A stretch of 64,000 nucleotides of DNA from an uncultured Sulfitobacter sp. (GCF_947499945.1 NZ_CANMQD010000003.1:232120-296119); one strand, 5' to 3'; shown: positions 17,001-26,140, counted from the stretch's first letter. Translations and numbers: made by a program. The notes: generated by a model from the letters alone, not told the origin.

Positions 17001-18026
17001 ATCGAGGCCGTGCGCATTGACCCCGAGGTGTACACCTCTTCGCCCCTGTCCGACGAATTGGTTGCGCTTCGCCGTTTTGTGGCGCCTGTTCCTGTCCGTC
17101 CGCTTTTTATGGACCTACCGCTCATTGCAGGAGACGAAGTACCATATGCGCCTCATATCGTCGCGAGTGCCAATCCATGGCCAGGAAGTGTTGCGCTCTA
17201 TTCCAGTTTGACGGACCAAAACTATGGTCTGAATACGATCTTACCCATTCGGGCAACTATTGGGACAACGCGCTCTCTCATGGTGCGGCACTGTCCATCT
17301 TTGATGGATCGAGGCGATGCTGTGGAAGTGAAGTTAATCAGTGGGCGTCTGGAAACAGTGGATATGGATGCACTGCTGAGTGGCGCTAATCGTGCCGCAA
17401 TCGGGGGGGGCAGTGCGGATAATTGGGAAGTGTTTCAATTCAGAAGAGCAGAATTGATTGCACCGCTGACATATCTGCTGAGCGACCGGATTAGGGGGCA
17501 GGCAGGTTCTGATGGATTGATTCCCGATGTCTGGCCCTCGGGGTCGCAGTTTGTCTTGCTCAATTCAGTACCGCAGCAAATCGATTTAAGCCGTAATCTG
17601 CGTAACGTTGTGCAGAACTACCGCATTGGGCCTGCGCAGCGCCCAGTTGGTGATCCGTCCTTTAGGCAACTTTCACGAGCGTTTGAGGGCAATGGGCTGC
17701 GGCCCTACGCGCCAGCGCATGTGCGCGCAACGCAACAAACTGATGGAACGTTATCGATTACTTGGATCAGACGGACACGCATTGATGGAGACGGTTGGGA
17801 TACTGTTGAAGTGCCTTTGGGCGAGGAAGTAGAAGCCTATCAGGTCAAAATCATAAAGGACGGAATAGTACTGCACCAGAATGCTGTGTCGGCTCCAGTG
17901 TATAGTTATTCTCAAGCTGCACAGGCCAGCGACGGTATTGTTGCCCCTTTTCAAATCGAAGTCGCGCAGGTTTCGGCGTCCTATGGCCTCGGATTGCCGA
18001 CCCGTATTGACGTCACCTCATTGTGA
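14091..18026 (+). CDS. g15: GTA g15, large baseplate/host-specificity protein (megatron)
   Basis: The largest GTA protein at 1311 residues. A hydrophobic glycine-rich N terminus (FSAAGAAVGGSVGGTLAGL) is followed by tail-hub sequence. The GTA TIM-barrel-like domain spans about residues 430-760 and holds the SYAADWSEYFGYQPQDG and WFTEYGCAAIDKGTNQPNK stretches. A baseplate fibre-type C-terminal region completes it. In R. capsulatus it is the central baseplate protein, with roles in receptor contact and wall penetration. The whole frame is open, with no sign of decay. It overlaps the next small gene by four bases. Confidence 0.95.
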   Translation: MATILFSAAGAAVGGSVGGTLAGLSSVAVGRAVGATLGRVVDQKILGSGGQAVETGKVDRFRLTGAGEGDPISQLYGRLRLGGQVIWASDFEEVSTSSGGGKGGSSQPQTTGYSYTVNVAIALCEGEITRVGRIWADGEEIAPDDINMTVYTGNTEQQPDPLMEAIEGTGMVPAYRGTAYVVMEALALQQFGNRVPQFSFEVIRPEQRGAQGAEHALSYGVEGVALIPGTGEYALATTPVSYEGEGQARWSANINSPSGKTDFATSIEALDEELPELKAASLVVSWFGSDLRMGECLVQPKVEDPDIDGEEMPWAVAGVLRNVAEVIARGVDARPIYGGTPADAAVIEAIQAMNAAGKAVMFYPFILMDQIEGNTLPNPYNGEEGQPALPWRGRITLERAPGQEGSADVTAAAEAEVTAFFGTVQASDFAVVDGVVSYSGPQEWTLSRFILHYAALCKAAGGVDAFCIGSEMRGLTQIRSARNVFPAVQAFIGLAAQVRAIVGPDTKISYAADWSEYFGYQPQDGTGDRLFHLDPLWADPEIDFIGIDNYMPLSDWREGVDHVDAQDWDDIYNLRYLQSNIEGGEGYDWYYGSIEEREAQIRTPITDGAYDEPWIYRYKDIRNWWSNLHHDRIDGERNNDPTVWLPGHKPVWFTEYGCAAIDKGTNQPNKFLDLKSSESSLPRYSDGGRDDLIQMQYLRAMIDYWAQAANNPQGIEYEGYMIDMRRAFVWAWDVRPYPFFPNSRDLWSDGSNYARGHWLNGRSSARSLASVVDEICTRAGLAAFDTERLYGVVRGYGVSDNGDARASLQPLMLRYGFDAVERDGVLVFRMRNGLRETNLDTDRMAVSPDLDGTTVQVREPDATLSGRMRLRFIQADASFDVISEEAVLPDEETHAVAATEFSMVLTRAEGRQVAERWLNEARIARETVQFALPPSKMAVRAGDIVSLPADQGEQSSLFRIDRVDQAEFQQIEAVRIDPEVYTSSPLSDELVALRRFVAPVPVRPLFMDLPLIAGDEVPYAPHIVASANPWPGSVALYSSLTDQNYGLNTILPIRATIGTTRSLMVRHCPSLMDRGDAVEVKLISGRLETVDMDALLSGANRAAIGGGSADNWEVFQFRRAELIAPLTYLLSDRIRGQAGSDGLIPDVWPSGSQFVLLNSVPQQIDLSRNLRNVVQNYRIGPAQRPVGDPSFRQLSRAFEGNGLRPYAPAHVRATQQTDGTLSITWIRRTRIDGDGWDTVEVPLGEEVEAYQVKIIKDGIVLHQNAVSAPVYSYSQAAQASDGIVAPFQIEVAQVSASYGLGLPTRIDVTSL

Positions 18027-18322
18027 GACAAGTCGGCTTGATGGACCTGTATCATGCGGCTTGCGCGGTGCAGGGCACCTCCCGCAAGGAACGTGTGGTC
18101 TTTTGTGAAGCGCTGATTTGGCGGGCGCATGTAGCTGATAAATACGTGAAACGGGTTCATAAACTGCACCCTGAATGGGGTGACGGGAGTCTGCGTTCTG
18201 CCGCCACACTCCATCAGGTTGGTCCGCCTATTCAGATAGGACCTTCAGATTTTTTGGAATGTTTCTCTATTGTTTTAAATGCTTTGCTTGAAAACCGTCT
18301 GATCAGGTCACATCCTAATTAG
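18023..18322 (+). CDS. small conserved protein coupled to GTA g15
   Basis: A 99-residue basic, helical protein starting with GTG within the g15 stop (GTGA), which indicates coupled translation. It contains CEALIWRAHVADKYVKRVHKLHPEWGDGSLRSAA, given here as two segments: ALIWRAHVADKYVKRV and KLHPEWGDGSLRSA. I recall similar small proteins right after g15 in Roseobacter-group genomes, but no function is known to me. Its place makes a GTA role plausible, for example in assembly or release; this is inference. Confidence 0.65.
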   Translation: MRQVGLMDLYHAACAVQGTSRKERVVFCEALIWRAHVADKYVKRVHKLHPEWGDGSLRSAATLHQVGPPIQIGPSDFLECFSIVLNALLENRLIRSHPN

Positions 18323-18390
18323 AGTGGCGGTTTTGCACTTGCACTAACTGTGCTAAATAGAAGGTAAGTTAGATAAAGGGAGCCGTTCCT

Positions 18391-19203
18391 ATGGCCAATC
18401 CGCAAAGCAAAATAGCATCTGTTGATCCGGTTTGGGATCAAATCAAAAGCGATGCGCTAAAAGCAGTGGCGCAGGAGCCGCTGATAGGTGGCTTTGTCCA
18501 TGCTACCATCCTTCACCATGCCTCCATTGAAAAAGCGCTGTCATACCGGGTCGCGGCCAAGCTGGCGTCCAACGAAATGTCAATGATGGTTGTGCGTGAA
18601 GTCGTCGATCAGGCTTACGCTGATGATCCCAGCCTTGTTGAAGCTGCACGTGCTGATCTGGTAGCAATCTTTGATCGTGATCCCGCGTGTCACCGGCTTT
18701 TGCAACCGATTCTGTATTTTAAAGGATATCAGGCCGTCCAAGCCTATCGTGTGGGCCACTACTTGTGGAACAAAGGGCAACGTGATCTGGCATATTTTTT
18801 CCAGATGCGTATTTCGGAAATTTTTGGGGTGGATATCCATCCCGGTGCGACCATCGGTAAGGGCATCATGATAGACCACGCTCATTCCATCGTAATCGGT
18901 GAGACGGCTGTGGTAGGGGACAATGTCTCGATGCTGCACTCCGTCACATTGGGCGGTACAGGTAAGGAAGAAGAGGACCGTCACCCCAAGATTGGAGATG
19001 GTGTTCTCATTGGTGCAGGTGCAAAGGTTTTGGGCAACATCAAAGTGGGGCATTGCAGCCGCATCGCGGCAGGCTCGGTTGTGTTGGAAGATGTACCACC
19101 TTGCAAAACAGTTGCAGGTATTCCTGCCCGTATTGTGGGGGAGGCGGGTTGTGATCAGCCCGCCATGTCAATGAACCATATGCTTGGACCTTGGGAAAAC
19201 TGA
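18391..19203 (+). CDS. cysE: serine O-acetyltransferase
   Basis: CysE makes O-acetylserine from serine and acetyl-CoA, the committed step of cysteine synthesis. The 270-residue protein has the N-terminal SATase helical domain (WDQIKSDALKAVAQEPLIGGF), then the left-handed beta-helix of hexapeptide repeats (HPGATIGKGIMIDHAHSIVIGE, ISRIAAGSVV-like). The active-site segment MLHSVTLGGTGKEEEDRHPKIG lies between. AAGGGAG precedes the ATG. It is convergent with pdhC and shares a terminator with it. Confidence 0.95.
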   Translation: MANPQSKIASVDPVWDQIKSDALKAVAQEPLIGGFVHATILHHASIEKALSYRVAAKLASNEMSMMVVREVVDQAYADDPSLVEAARADLVAIFDRDPACHRLLQPILYFKGYQAVQAYRVGHYLWNKGQRDLAYFFQMRISEIFGVDIHPGATIGKGIMIDHAHSIVIGETAVVGDNVSMLHSVTLGGTGKEEEDRHPKIGDGVLIGAGAKVLGNIKVGHCSRIAAGSVVLEDVPPCKTVAGIPARIVGEAGCDQPAMSMNHMLGPWEN

Positions 19204-19225
19204 GAGTAATGCAGTTTTTTAGATG

Positions 19226-19254
19226 AAAGGGCCGGAGCTATGCTCCGGCCCTTT
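19226..19254. terminator. shared bidirectional terminator, cysE / pdhC
   Basis: A perfect 13-bp stem (19226-19238 with 19242-19254) with a 3-nt loop. A/T-rich flanks on both sides let it work for cysE on the plus strand and, with less of a T-run, for pdhC on the minus strand. Confidence 0.75.
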
Positions 19255-19288
19255 GCTTTCTTCAACGCAGCACAACGCCACTATTTGA

Positions 19289-20629
19289 TCAGGCCAGCAT
19301 GGTCATTGGTGCTTCGAGGTTGGCCTTGATTGCGTTAAGCAATTCGGCTCCCAATGCGCCATCAATCACCCGGTGATCGACCGAAAGAGTGACAGACATC
19401 ACAGTCGCAATCGCCAATTCGCCATCAGCACCGACAACGGGTTTTTTGGACCCTGCGCCAACTGCCAGAATGGCGCCATGCGGCGGGTTGATCACTGCGT
19501 CAAAGTTGTCGATCCCAAACATTCCCAGATTGGATATAGCAAAGCTGCCACCCTGATACTCATGTGGTGCGAGCTTGCGATCCCGTGCACGGGCGGCAAG
19601 GTCTTTCATCTCGGCACTCAGCGCAGAGAGGGATTTCATCTCGGCGTCCTTGAGAACGGGGGTGAACAATCCACCTTCGATCGCAACAGCAACAGCTACA
19701 TCTGATGGCTTGAGTTTGAACACTTTGTCACCTGCCCAGACCGCATTGGCATCGGGCACTTCTTGCAGGGCCAATGCGCAGGCCTTGATGATAAAATCAT
19801 TGACCGACAACTTTACGCCACGCGGCTCTAGTTGCTTGTTGAGCTGAGCGCGGAACGCCATGAGCGCGTCAAGATGGATATCGCGGCGCAGGTAGAAGTG
19901 CGGAACGGTCTGTTTGGCCTCGGTAAGACGGGCAGCAATGGTTTTGCGCATGCCGTTGAGGGTGATTTCCTCATATTCGCGGTCTGCATACATCTTGGCG
20001 ATTGCATCGCTTGAGGGGCCTGTAGCCATTGCCGCTGGTGCACTGGCTGTCGGTGTAGCTGCTGATGCCGTTGGCTTGGGTGCGGCAGTTTGCGTTGCAT
20101 TTTCAACATCGGCTTTAACAATACGACCATGCGGACCGGAGCCTTTGATCTGCGCAAGGTCGAGACCTTTTTGTGCAGCGATGCGCCGCGCAAGTGGCGA
20201 TGCAAAAATACGGCTCCCATCTGCATTACTACTGGCTTTTGATGCCGGTGTTGCATCTGTGGCTCCACGACCGTGCCCTTTTGCAGGTGTTGTAGCATCC
20301 GAAGCGGCAGCTGGTGCGACATTGCTGGATGCCTTTGTCTCATCCGCTTTCGGAGCTGGAGGCGCATCAATGTCATCCGCACTTTCGCCATCTTCGAGCA
20401 ACACGGCAATGGCAGTGTTTACTTTCACGCCTTCGGTGCCTTCGGCGATCAGGATCTTTCCGATCACCCCTTCGTCCACGGCTTCAAATTCCATGGTCGC
20501 TTTGTCGGTTTCAATCTCACACATCACATCGCCAGAGGAGACGGTATCACCCTCCTTGACCAGCCATTTGGCCAGCGTGCCTTCTTCCATGGTGGGCGAG
20601 AGGGCGGGCATTAGGATTTCTGTAGGCAT
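19289..20629 (-). CDS. pdhC: pyruvate dehydrogenase E2, dihydrolipoamide acetyltransferase
   Basis: The E2 core of the pyruvate dehydrogenase complex, which transfers acetyl groups from lipoamide to CoA. Of 446 residues, one lipoyl domain spans about 1-80 with the lipoylated lysine in ETDKATME. An alanine/proline-rich linker follows, then the peripheral-subunit-binding domain ([27 protein letters not shown], about 145-180). The catalytic domain ends with the [13 protein letters not shown] active site. It is the last gene of pdhABC, 12 bases after pdhB. Confidence 0.96.
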   Translation of the reverse strand: MPTEILMPALSPTMEEGTLAKWLVKEGDTVSSGDVMCEIETDKATMEFEAVDEGVIGKILIAEGTEGVKVNTAIAVLLEDGESADDIDAPPAPKADETKASSNVAPAAASDATTPAKGHGRGATDATPASKASSNADGSRIFASPLARRIAAQKGLDLAQIKGSGPHGRIVKADVENATQTAAPKPTASAATPTASAPAAMATGPSSDAIAKMYADREYEEITLNGMRKTIAARLTEAKQTVPHFYLRRDIHLDALMAFRAQLNKQLEPRGVKLSVNDFIIKACALALQEVPDANAVWAGDKVFKLKPSDVAVAVAIEGGLFTPVLKDAEMKSLSALSAEMKDLAARARDRKLAPHEYQGGSFAISNLGMFGIDNFDAVINPPHGAILAVGAGSKKPVVGADGELAIATVMSVTLSVDHRVIDGALGAELLNAIKANLEAPMTMLA

Positions 20630-20641
20630 AACGTCCGCTCC

Positions 20642-22021
20642 TTATTTATATGTGACTTTTTTCACGGCTTCGATAACTTCGGCCGTGGTCACAAGTGCAT
20701 GTTTTTCGAGGTTCGCCGCGTAAGGCATTGGCACGTCCTTACCAGTGCAACAGATCACAGGCGCGTCGAGATAATCGAACGCTTCCTGCATCACGACCGA
20801 GCTGATGTAGCTGCCGACGGACCCTTGGGGCCAGCCCTCCTCGACAGTGACCAGGCGGTTGGTTTTCATCACGGACTTGATGATCGCTGGCGTGTCCATC
20901 GGACGCAGGGTGCGCAGGTCGATGACTTCGGCGTTGATGCCTTCCTCGGCCAGTTTCTCGGCGGCTTCCAAAGCATAGGTCATGCCGATGCCAAAGCTGA
21001 CGATGGTGACGTCGTCGCCCTCACGCCAGATACGCGCTTTTCCAAACGGTACCGTATAGTCCTCAACATCAGGTACGTCGAAAGAACGACCATAGAGGAT
21101 TTCGTTCTCAAGGAAAATCACAGGGTTTGGATCGCGAATTGCCGTTTTCATCAGGCCTTTGTAGTCGGAGGCGGAGTAGGGCATCGCAACCTTGAGGCCT
21201 GGGACCTGCATGTACCATGCGGCATAATCCTGAGAGTGTTGTGCACCCACACGTGCTGCAGCGCCGTTAGGGCCACGGAACACCATAGGCGCGCCCATCT
21301 GGCCACCAGACATATAAAGCGTCTTGGCCGCAGAGTTGATGATGTGGTCAATCGCCTGCATGGCAAAGTTGAAAGTCATAAACTCGACAATAGGGCGCAA
21401 ACCACCGAATGCCGCGCCAGTAGCGATACCGGCAAAACCGTGCTCGGTGATTGGTGTGTCGATCACGCGTTTTGCGCCGAACTCATCCAGCATCCCTTGG
21501 GAGATTTTATAAGCACCTTGATACTCGGCAACTTCTTCACCCATCAGGAATACACTATCGTCGCGGCGCATTTCTTCGGACATGCCGTCACGCAGGGCTT
21601 CACGCACAGTCTGCTGTTTCAGCGTCGTTCCCTCTGGCCAGTCGGGTGTGGTGTCCACTTCCGGGGCAGGGTGGGCCATTCCCGCTGCTGGGGCTGTCTC
21701 GGACGATTGCTCTTTGTCAGCCGGCACAGGTGCGCTTGCAGGCTGCTCGGACGCCTTGTCCATGGCAGTGGCATCTTCGCCCTCTTCGAGAAGGATCGCG
21801 ATGGGCGTGTTTACTTTGACGCCCTCGGTGCCTTCTTCGATCAGGATCTTGCCAACGATACCTTCGTCAACGGCCTCGAATTCCATTGTCGCTTTGTCGG
21901 TTTCAATCTCCGCCATGATGTCACCGGAGGAGACGGTGTCGCCCTCCTTGACCAGCCATTTGGCCAGCGTGCCTTCTTCCATGGTGGGGCTCAGGGCGGG
22001 CATCAGAATTTCAGTTGCCAT
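20642..22021 (-). CDS. pdhB: pyruvate dehydrogenase E1 beta with N-terminal lipoyl domain
   Basis: E1 beta pairs with PdhA to decarboxylate pyruvate with thiamine diphosphate. At 459 residues it is longer than usual, because a full lipoyl domain (about 1-80, ETDKATME) and a linker precede the transketolase-type domain that starts near residue 135. The extra lipoyl domain is known from alphaproteobacteria. It is nearly the same as the lipoyl domain of pdhC in both protein and DNA. It follows pdhA by three bases. Confidence 0.96.
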   Translation of the reverse strand: MATEILMPALSPTMEEGTLAKWLVKEGDTVSSGDIMAEIETDKATMEFEAVDEGIVGKILIEEGTEGVKVNTPIAILLEEGEDATAMDKASEQPASAPVPADKEQSSETAPAAGMAHPAPEVDTTPDWPEGTTLKQQTVREALRDGMSEEMRRDDSVFLMGEEVAEYQGAYKISQGMLDEFGAKRVIDTPITEHGFAGIATGAAFGGLRPIVEFMTFNFAMQAIDHIINSAAKTLYMSGGQMGAPMVFRGPNGAAARVGAQHSQDYAAWYMQVPGLKVAMPYSASDYKGLMKTAIRDPNPVIFLENEILYGRSFDVPDVEDYTVPFGKARIWREGDDVTIVSFGIGMTYALEAAEKLAEEGINAEVIDLRTLRPMDTPAIIKSVMKTNRLVTVEEGWPQGSVGSYISSVVMQEAFDYLDAPVICCTGKDVPMPYAANLEKHALVTTAEVIEAVKKVTYK

Positions 22022-22024
22022 GGT

Positions 22025-23035
22025 TTAAGCCTCCAGCTCTGCGTAAATATCTGTCCAAAGCTCGTCGAGGTGCGGCTCGGGGCTTTCTTTTGCGAATTCG
22101 GCACTCTCGTTCACGATGCCTTTGATCTCTTTGTCGATGGCCTTGAGGTCCTCCTCGGTCGCATGCTTGCCGGTGAGCAGCAGTGAGCGGATTGCCTCGA
22201 TCGGGTCACGCTCGTCGCGCATTTTCTGCACTTCCTCGCGGGTCCGGTATTTGGCCGGATCAGACATGGAGTGGCCGCGATAACGGTATGTTTTGATTTC
22301 CAGAATGTAGGGACCTTTGCCTGCACGGCAGTGCGCCACCGCTTTGTCACCCGCAGCTTTCACCGCCAGCACATCCATGCCGTCCACTTCTTCCCCTTGG
22401 ATGCCATAAGCCGCGCCGCGCTCCCAATAGCTGGGAGAGTGGGTGGAGCGTTTGGTCGAAGTACCCATGGCATATTGGTTGTTTTCGATCACAAAAATGC
22501 ATGGCAGGTCCCAGATTTCGGCCATGTTATAGGCCTCGTAAACCTGACCTTGGTTCGCCGCACCATCCCCGAAGTAGGTGAAGGTAACATTGTCATTGCC
22601 TTTGTATTTGTCCGAAAAAGCGAGACCTGCACCCAGCGGCACCTGAGCCGCAACAATGCCGTGACCGCCATAGAAATGCTTCTCTTTCGAGAACATGTGC
22701 ATCGAGCCGCCTTTGCCTTTGGAATAACCGCCTTCGCGGCCCGTCAGCTCTGCCATGACACCTTTGGGATCCATCCCGCAGGCCAGCATGTGACCGTGAT
22801 CCCGGTAGGAGGTGATGCGCTTATCGCCTTCTTTTGCAGAGGCCTCAAGACCCACAACGACCGCTTCTTGTCCGATGTAAAGGTGGCAGAAGCCGCCGAT
22901 GAGGCCCATGCCATAAAGCTGGCCCGCCTTTTCCTCAAATCGCCGTATCAACAGCATGTCGCGGTAGTAGGCCATCAGCTCGTCCGCTGAGACATTTGAA
23001 GGGGTCGTTTTGGCACTCGGCTTTTTGGCGGCCAT
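22025..23035 (-). CDS. pdhA: pyruvate dehydrogenase E1 alpha
   Basis: A 336-residue thiamine-diphosphate enzyme subunit. The cofactor motif runs from GDGAANQGQVYEAYNMAEIW to FVIENN. The regulatory/phosphorylation-loop region TKRSTHSPSYWERG and RYRGHSMSDPAKYR are typical. It is first in pdhABC. The 135 bases between it and ftsB hold the 24-bp palindrome at 23075-23098, about 40 bases upstream of its ATG, which probably controls the operon. Confidence 0.96.
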   Translation of the reverse strand: MAAKKPSAKTTPSNVSADELMAYYRDMLLIRRFEEKAGQLYGMGLIGGFCHLYIGQEAVVVGLEASAKEGDKRITSYRDHGHMLACGMDPKGVMAELTGREGGYSKGKGGSMHMFSKEKHFYGGHGIVAAQVPLGAGLAFSDKYKGNDNVTFTYFGDGAANQGQVYEAYNMAEIWDLPCIFVIENNQYAMGTSTKRSTHSPSYWERGAAYGIQGEEVDGMDVLAVKAAGDKAVAHCRAGKGPYILEIKTYRYRGHSMSDPAKYRTREEVQKMRDERDPIEAIRSLLLTGKHATEEDLKAIDKEIKGIVNESAEFAKESPEPHLDELWTDIYAELEA

Positions 23036-23074
23036 AAAGGCAATCCTCCCGTCGGCACGGATCGCCCGTGCTGA

Positions 23075-23098
23075 ATATAGTTTAACGTTAAACTATAT
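23075..23098. promoter_or_regulatory. 24-bp palindromic operator upstream of pdhABC
   Basis: A perfect inverted repeat with half-site ATATAGTTTAAC and its exact complement, no spacer. It ends 40 bases before the pdhA start. The box upstream of lpdA (37405-37428) matches it at 22 of 24 bases. No repeat of this kind was seen elsewhere in the window. The binding protein is not encoded next to either copy. Confidence 0.75.
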
Positions 23099-23169
23099 CA
23101 TAACGGATTCGGATTCAGATGGCGAGGGGGCTTTGTGCAGGGCTGTTCTGCGGTAGATGCAAAGCTTGG

Positions 23170-23460
23170 TTAACGGATGACGATCTCGTCCGCGCGCACC
23201 ATCCCAAGGACAGAGCGGGCTTGCTCATCCAGCAGATCGAGATCGAGATAATCGTCAGAGAGGCGGCGGGTGAGGTTTTCCATCTGGGCCACCTCTGTAC
23301 GAACCTGAATAAGCTGGTCGCGCATCTCGTTGGCTTCGGCCAGAATTTCCGCACGCCTAAACAGGCCAAAATCGCCCTGAACAGCGGCGAACATGAAGTA
23401 AAGGCTCAGCGCAAAAGCAATCGCAAAGAAAAGAATGGGTCCGAATGCGGGTTTGCTCAT
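23170..23460 (-). CDS. ftsB: septum formation initiator FtsB/DivIC-like
   Basis: A 96-residue bitopic protein with an N-terminal membrane segment (ILFFAIAFALSLYFMFAAV). A coiled coil (EILAEANEMRDQLIQVRTEVAQMENL) follows, the layout of FtsB, which works with FtsL and FtsQ to activate septal wall synthesis. It lies between pgk and pdhA; in alphaproteobacteria this gene is often just upstream of pdhA. The gap to pdhA holds the pdh operator, so PDH likely has its own promoter. Confidence 0.85.
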   Translation of the reverse strand: MSKPAFGPILFFAIAFALSLYFMFAAVQGDFGLFRRAEILAEANEMRDQLIQVRTEVAQMENLTRRLSDDYLDLDLLDEQARSVLGMVRADEIVIR

Positions 23461-23608
23461 GCGCTGAAGCCTATTGGTACCTGTAGAAACTGCCGTCTAA
23501 GCCACCTCTTGTCGGGTGGTAGGGACTGTATGGCACAAGTGATTCGCGATGGGAATCCCCTATGATTCGCAAAGGCGGAAAAACTGCAATTTAGATGTGG
23601 ATAAGTCG

Positions 23609-24802
23609 TTAACCGCCCAAAGCGGCAACACCGGGCAAGGTTTTACCCTCCATCCACTCCAGAAACGCGCCACCCGCTGTCGATATATAAGTGAAATCAT
23701 CAGCCACGCCTGCCTGATTAAGCGCTGCAACTGTGTCACCGCCCCCCGCGACAGAGATGAGCGCACCGTCGCGCGTCTGCTTCGCCGCAACCTGCGCCGC
23801 TGCAACAGTGGCCGTGTCAAAGGGTGCAATCTCGAATGCACCCATCGGCCCGTTCCAGATCACGGTTTTGAGACCCTCAATTGCGACGCGCATCTGTTTG
23901 ATCATCTCGGGTCCGGCATCCAACACCATCTGATCTGCTTCCAGAACAGTGTTAGAACCGAGCAGGGCGACAGTATGCGCTGCACCAGCTTTGAACTCAC
24001 GGGCCACCAGCCCATCCACAGGCAACAGAATGCGGCATCCCGCCTTGGAGGCCTGCGCCATGATATCGCGCGCTGTATCGAGGTAATCGTTCTCACATAG
24101 CGACGCACCCAGTTGCGCGCCTTGGGCGACCAGAAACGTATTCGCCATGCCGCCCCCGATAATCAACAAATCAAGGCGGTTCACGAGGTTCTCCAGCAGC
24201 GCAATCTTGGTCGAGACTTTGGCCCCGCCCACAACTGCCCCCACAGGGCGCTCGGGCTTGGAGAGCGCTGCTTCCAGTGCCGACAGCTCCGCTTGCATCA
24301 AACGGCCTGCACAAGAGGGCAGCAAATGCGCCAGTGCTTCGGTAGAGGCATGGGCACGGTGCGCGGCAGAAAACGCATCATTGCAAAAGACATCGCCCAA
24401 CTTGGCCAGACGGGCGGCAAATTCAGGGTCATTCGCCTCTTCGCCTGCATGAAAGCGGATGTTCTCGATCAACACGACATCGGCAGCCAGCACTTCCGCT
24501 GTCATATTCTCTGCAGCCTCTAGCGTTTCAACCAGCACGATCGAACGCATCAGCGCGCGCTTAAGGGCAGGGACCACCTGCCTCAAACTCATGTCGAGGT
24601 TCACTTTCCCTTTGGGCCGACCGAAATGCGCCAACAGGATTGGTGTGCCGCCTTTGGAGAGGATATCGTGTACCGTAGGCACAATTCGCTCGATCCGTGT
24701 GGCGTCTGTCACTTGGCCGTTTTCGACAGGGACATTGATGTCTACCCGAACCAAAACCCGTTTGCCATGCAAATCCATGTCGTCCAGCGATTTCCAGCCC
24801 AT
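23609..24802 (-). CDS. pgk: phosphoglycerate kinase
   Basis: Pgk interconverts 1,3-bisphosphoglycerate and 3-phosphoglycerate with ATP/ADP. The 397-residue product starts [21 protein letters not shown], carries [10 protein letters not shown] for substrate binding, [15 protein letters not shown], and nucleotide site [13 protein letters not shown] near the C terminus. I start at 24802 because the in-frame extension upstream (to 24886) looks non-coding. The next gene, a cyclophilin, is divergent, 134 bases away. Confidence 0.96.
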   Translation of the reverse strand: MGWKSLDDMDLHGKRVLVRVDINVPVENGQVTDATRIERIVPTVHDILSKGGTPILLAHFGRPKGKVNLDMSLRQVVPALKRALMRSIVLVETLEAAENMTAEVLAADVVLIENIRFHAGEEANDPEFAARLAKLGDVFCNDAFSAAHRAHASTEALAHLLPSCAGRLMQAELSALEAALSKPERPVGAVVGGAKVSTKIALLENLVNRLDLLIIGGGMANTFLVAQGAQLGASLCENDYLDTARDIMAQASKAGCRILLPVDGLVAREFKAGAAHTVALLGSNTVLEADQMVLDAGPEMIKQMRVAIEGLKTVIWNGPMGAFEIAPFDTATVAAAQVAAKQTRDGALISVAGGGDTVAALNQAGVADDFTYISTAGGAFLEWMEGKTLPGVAALGG

Positions 24803-24936
24803 ATCGATCCGTCCTTTACGTCTGTTGTCAAACTTGGGTGATGTTTTGCCGTTATCTCGCCTGTGGTCAATGCACCGCCTTGGCAAATGTGCTGTGGCAG
24901 CCTAGGTAACAGGTCAGATTTATGAAGGAGCGCCCC

Positions 24937-25443
24937 ATGGCCGAGATCAAAGACCCAGAAAACACAATCCTGATGGAACTCAAGGGTGGCACTGTCACCA
25001 TCGAGCTGCTGCCCGATGTGGCCCCCCAGCACGTCGAGCGTATGAAAACGCTGGCGCGTGCAGGTGCCTATGACAACGTGGCTTTCCACCGTGTCATCGA
25101 TGGCTTCATGGCGCAAACTGGCGATGTCCAGCACGGCAACATGGAAAAAGACTATAACCCACGCGGCGCAGGCACAGGCAGCTCGGAGCATCCTGATGTT
25201 CCCGCAGAATTTTCCAAGATCCCGCACGCACGCGGCTCGCTTGGTGCGGCACGCTCCGCCAATCCGAATTCGGCCAACAGCCAGTTCTTTATCAACTTCA
25301 AAGACAATGACTTCCTCAATGGTCAATACACTGTCTACGGTCAGGTTATTTCCGGCATGGAGCATGTAGATGCACTCACCAAGGGTGAGCCACCTGCCAA
25401 CCCTGACCGCATGATCAGCGTGAAAGTTGCCGCAGATGCGTAG
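24937..25443 (+). CDS. ppiB: cytoplasmic peptidyl-prolyl isomerase (cyclophilin)
   Basis: A 168-residue cyclophilin catalysing proline isomerisation during protein folding. Active-site segments FHRVIDGFMAQTGDVQHGN and NSANSQFFINFKDNDFLNGQYTVYG are intact. No signal peptide is present, so it acts in the cytoplasm. I start at 24937 because AAGGAG lies nine bases before that ATG. It overlaps the following exported paralogue by 8 bases. Confidence 0.94.
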   Translation: MAEIKDPENTILMELKGGTVTIELLPDVAPQHVERMKTLARAGAYDNVAFHRVIDGFMAQTGDVQHGNMEKDYNPRGAGTGSSEHPDVPAEFSKIPHARGSLGAARSANPNSANSQFFINFKDNDFLNGQYTVYGQVISGMEHVDALTKGEPPANPDRMISVKVAADA

Positions 25444-25990
25444 CCTTGTCGCGGGCGGCCTTTTCGCAACACTCATCGCAGGATCAGTTGCTGCGTCCGG
25501 CCTTCAGATCGAAGTGGCGGGAGAAGCGAATGGTACCATCACCATCGACCTGCTCGAAGACATAGCGCCCCAGCATGCCGCGCGTATGACGGAGCTTGCG
25601 AAAGCGGGTAAATATGATGGCGTGGTATTCCACCGCGTGATCGACGGGTTCATGGCCCAGACCGGTGACGTTCAACACGGCATCAAGGGCGGTGACATGC
25701 GCCGCGCTGGCACAGGCGGCTCCGATATGCCTGATCTGCCCGCCGAGTTTTCGGACATTAACTTTGATAAAGGCGTCGTCGGTATGGCGCGCTCTCAAAG
25801 TCCCGATAGCGCCAATAGCCAGTTCTTTATCATGTTCGATGAGGGGGCGTTCCTGAATGGTCAATACACGGTTGTAGGCCGCGTAACCGAGGGTCAGGAT
25901 GTTGTCGACGCGATCAAACGCGGCACAGGCAGCAATGGCGCTGTCATTGGCGAACCCGATATGATGAAGACCGTCACAGCTATCGACTAA
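25436..25990 (+). CDS. exported peptidyl-prolyl isomerase (cyclophilin)
   Basis: A second cyclophilin of 184 residues with an N-terminal signal peptide (MRSLVAGGLFATLIAGSVAAS), so it is periplasmic. The active-site blocks FHRVIDGFMAQTGDVQHG and SANSQFFIMFDEGAFLNGQYT are intact. Compared with the gene before, it is clearly a tandem duplicate that differs by the added export signal. The start is the ATG at 25436, inside the end of the first gene. An intrinsic terminator follows. Confidence 0.92.
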   Translation: MRSLVAGGLFATLIAGSVAASGLQIEVAGEANGTITIDLLEDIAPQHAARMTELAKAGKYDGVVFHRVIDGFMAQTGDVQHGIKGGDMRRAGTGGSDMPDLPAEFSDINFDKGVVGMARSQSPDSANSQFFIMFDEGAFLNGQYTVVGRVTEGQDVVDAIKRGTGSNGAVIGEPDMMKTVTAID

Positions 25991-26011
25991 AGCAATGAAC
26001 TGTAAAGTTTG

Positions 26012-26044
26012 AAAAGGCGCTTCCCAATCGGGAGCGCCTTTTTT
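26012..26044 (+). terminator. intrinsic terminator after the cyclophilin pair
   Basis: The stem AAAAGGCGCT(T)CCC pairs with GGGAGCGCCTTTT with a single bulged T, has a four-base AATC loop, and ends in a T-run. It lies 21 bases after the stop codon. Confidence 0.85.
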
Positions 26045-26140
26045 GTTTGTGGTGATCCGCTATAAAATTCTTCTTACCAGTTACGCGGCGCGATAGCCGC
26101 CAAATGCTTCAGCCTAATGTAATGAGGGGCAGATGAAGTC

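Noticed and set aside
18333..18359. TTGCAC...TAAATA as a cysE promoter
   Set aside because: The spacing of 15 bases is short for a sigma-70 type promoter and there is no other support.
3758..18390. GTA region as an inducible prophage
   Set aside because: No integrase, repressor, replication, holin genes or att repeats were seen; gene order is that of a GTA.
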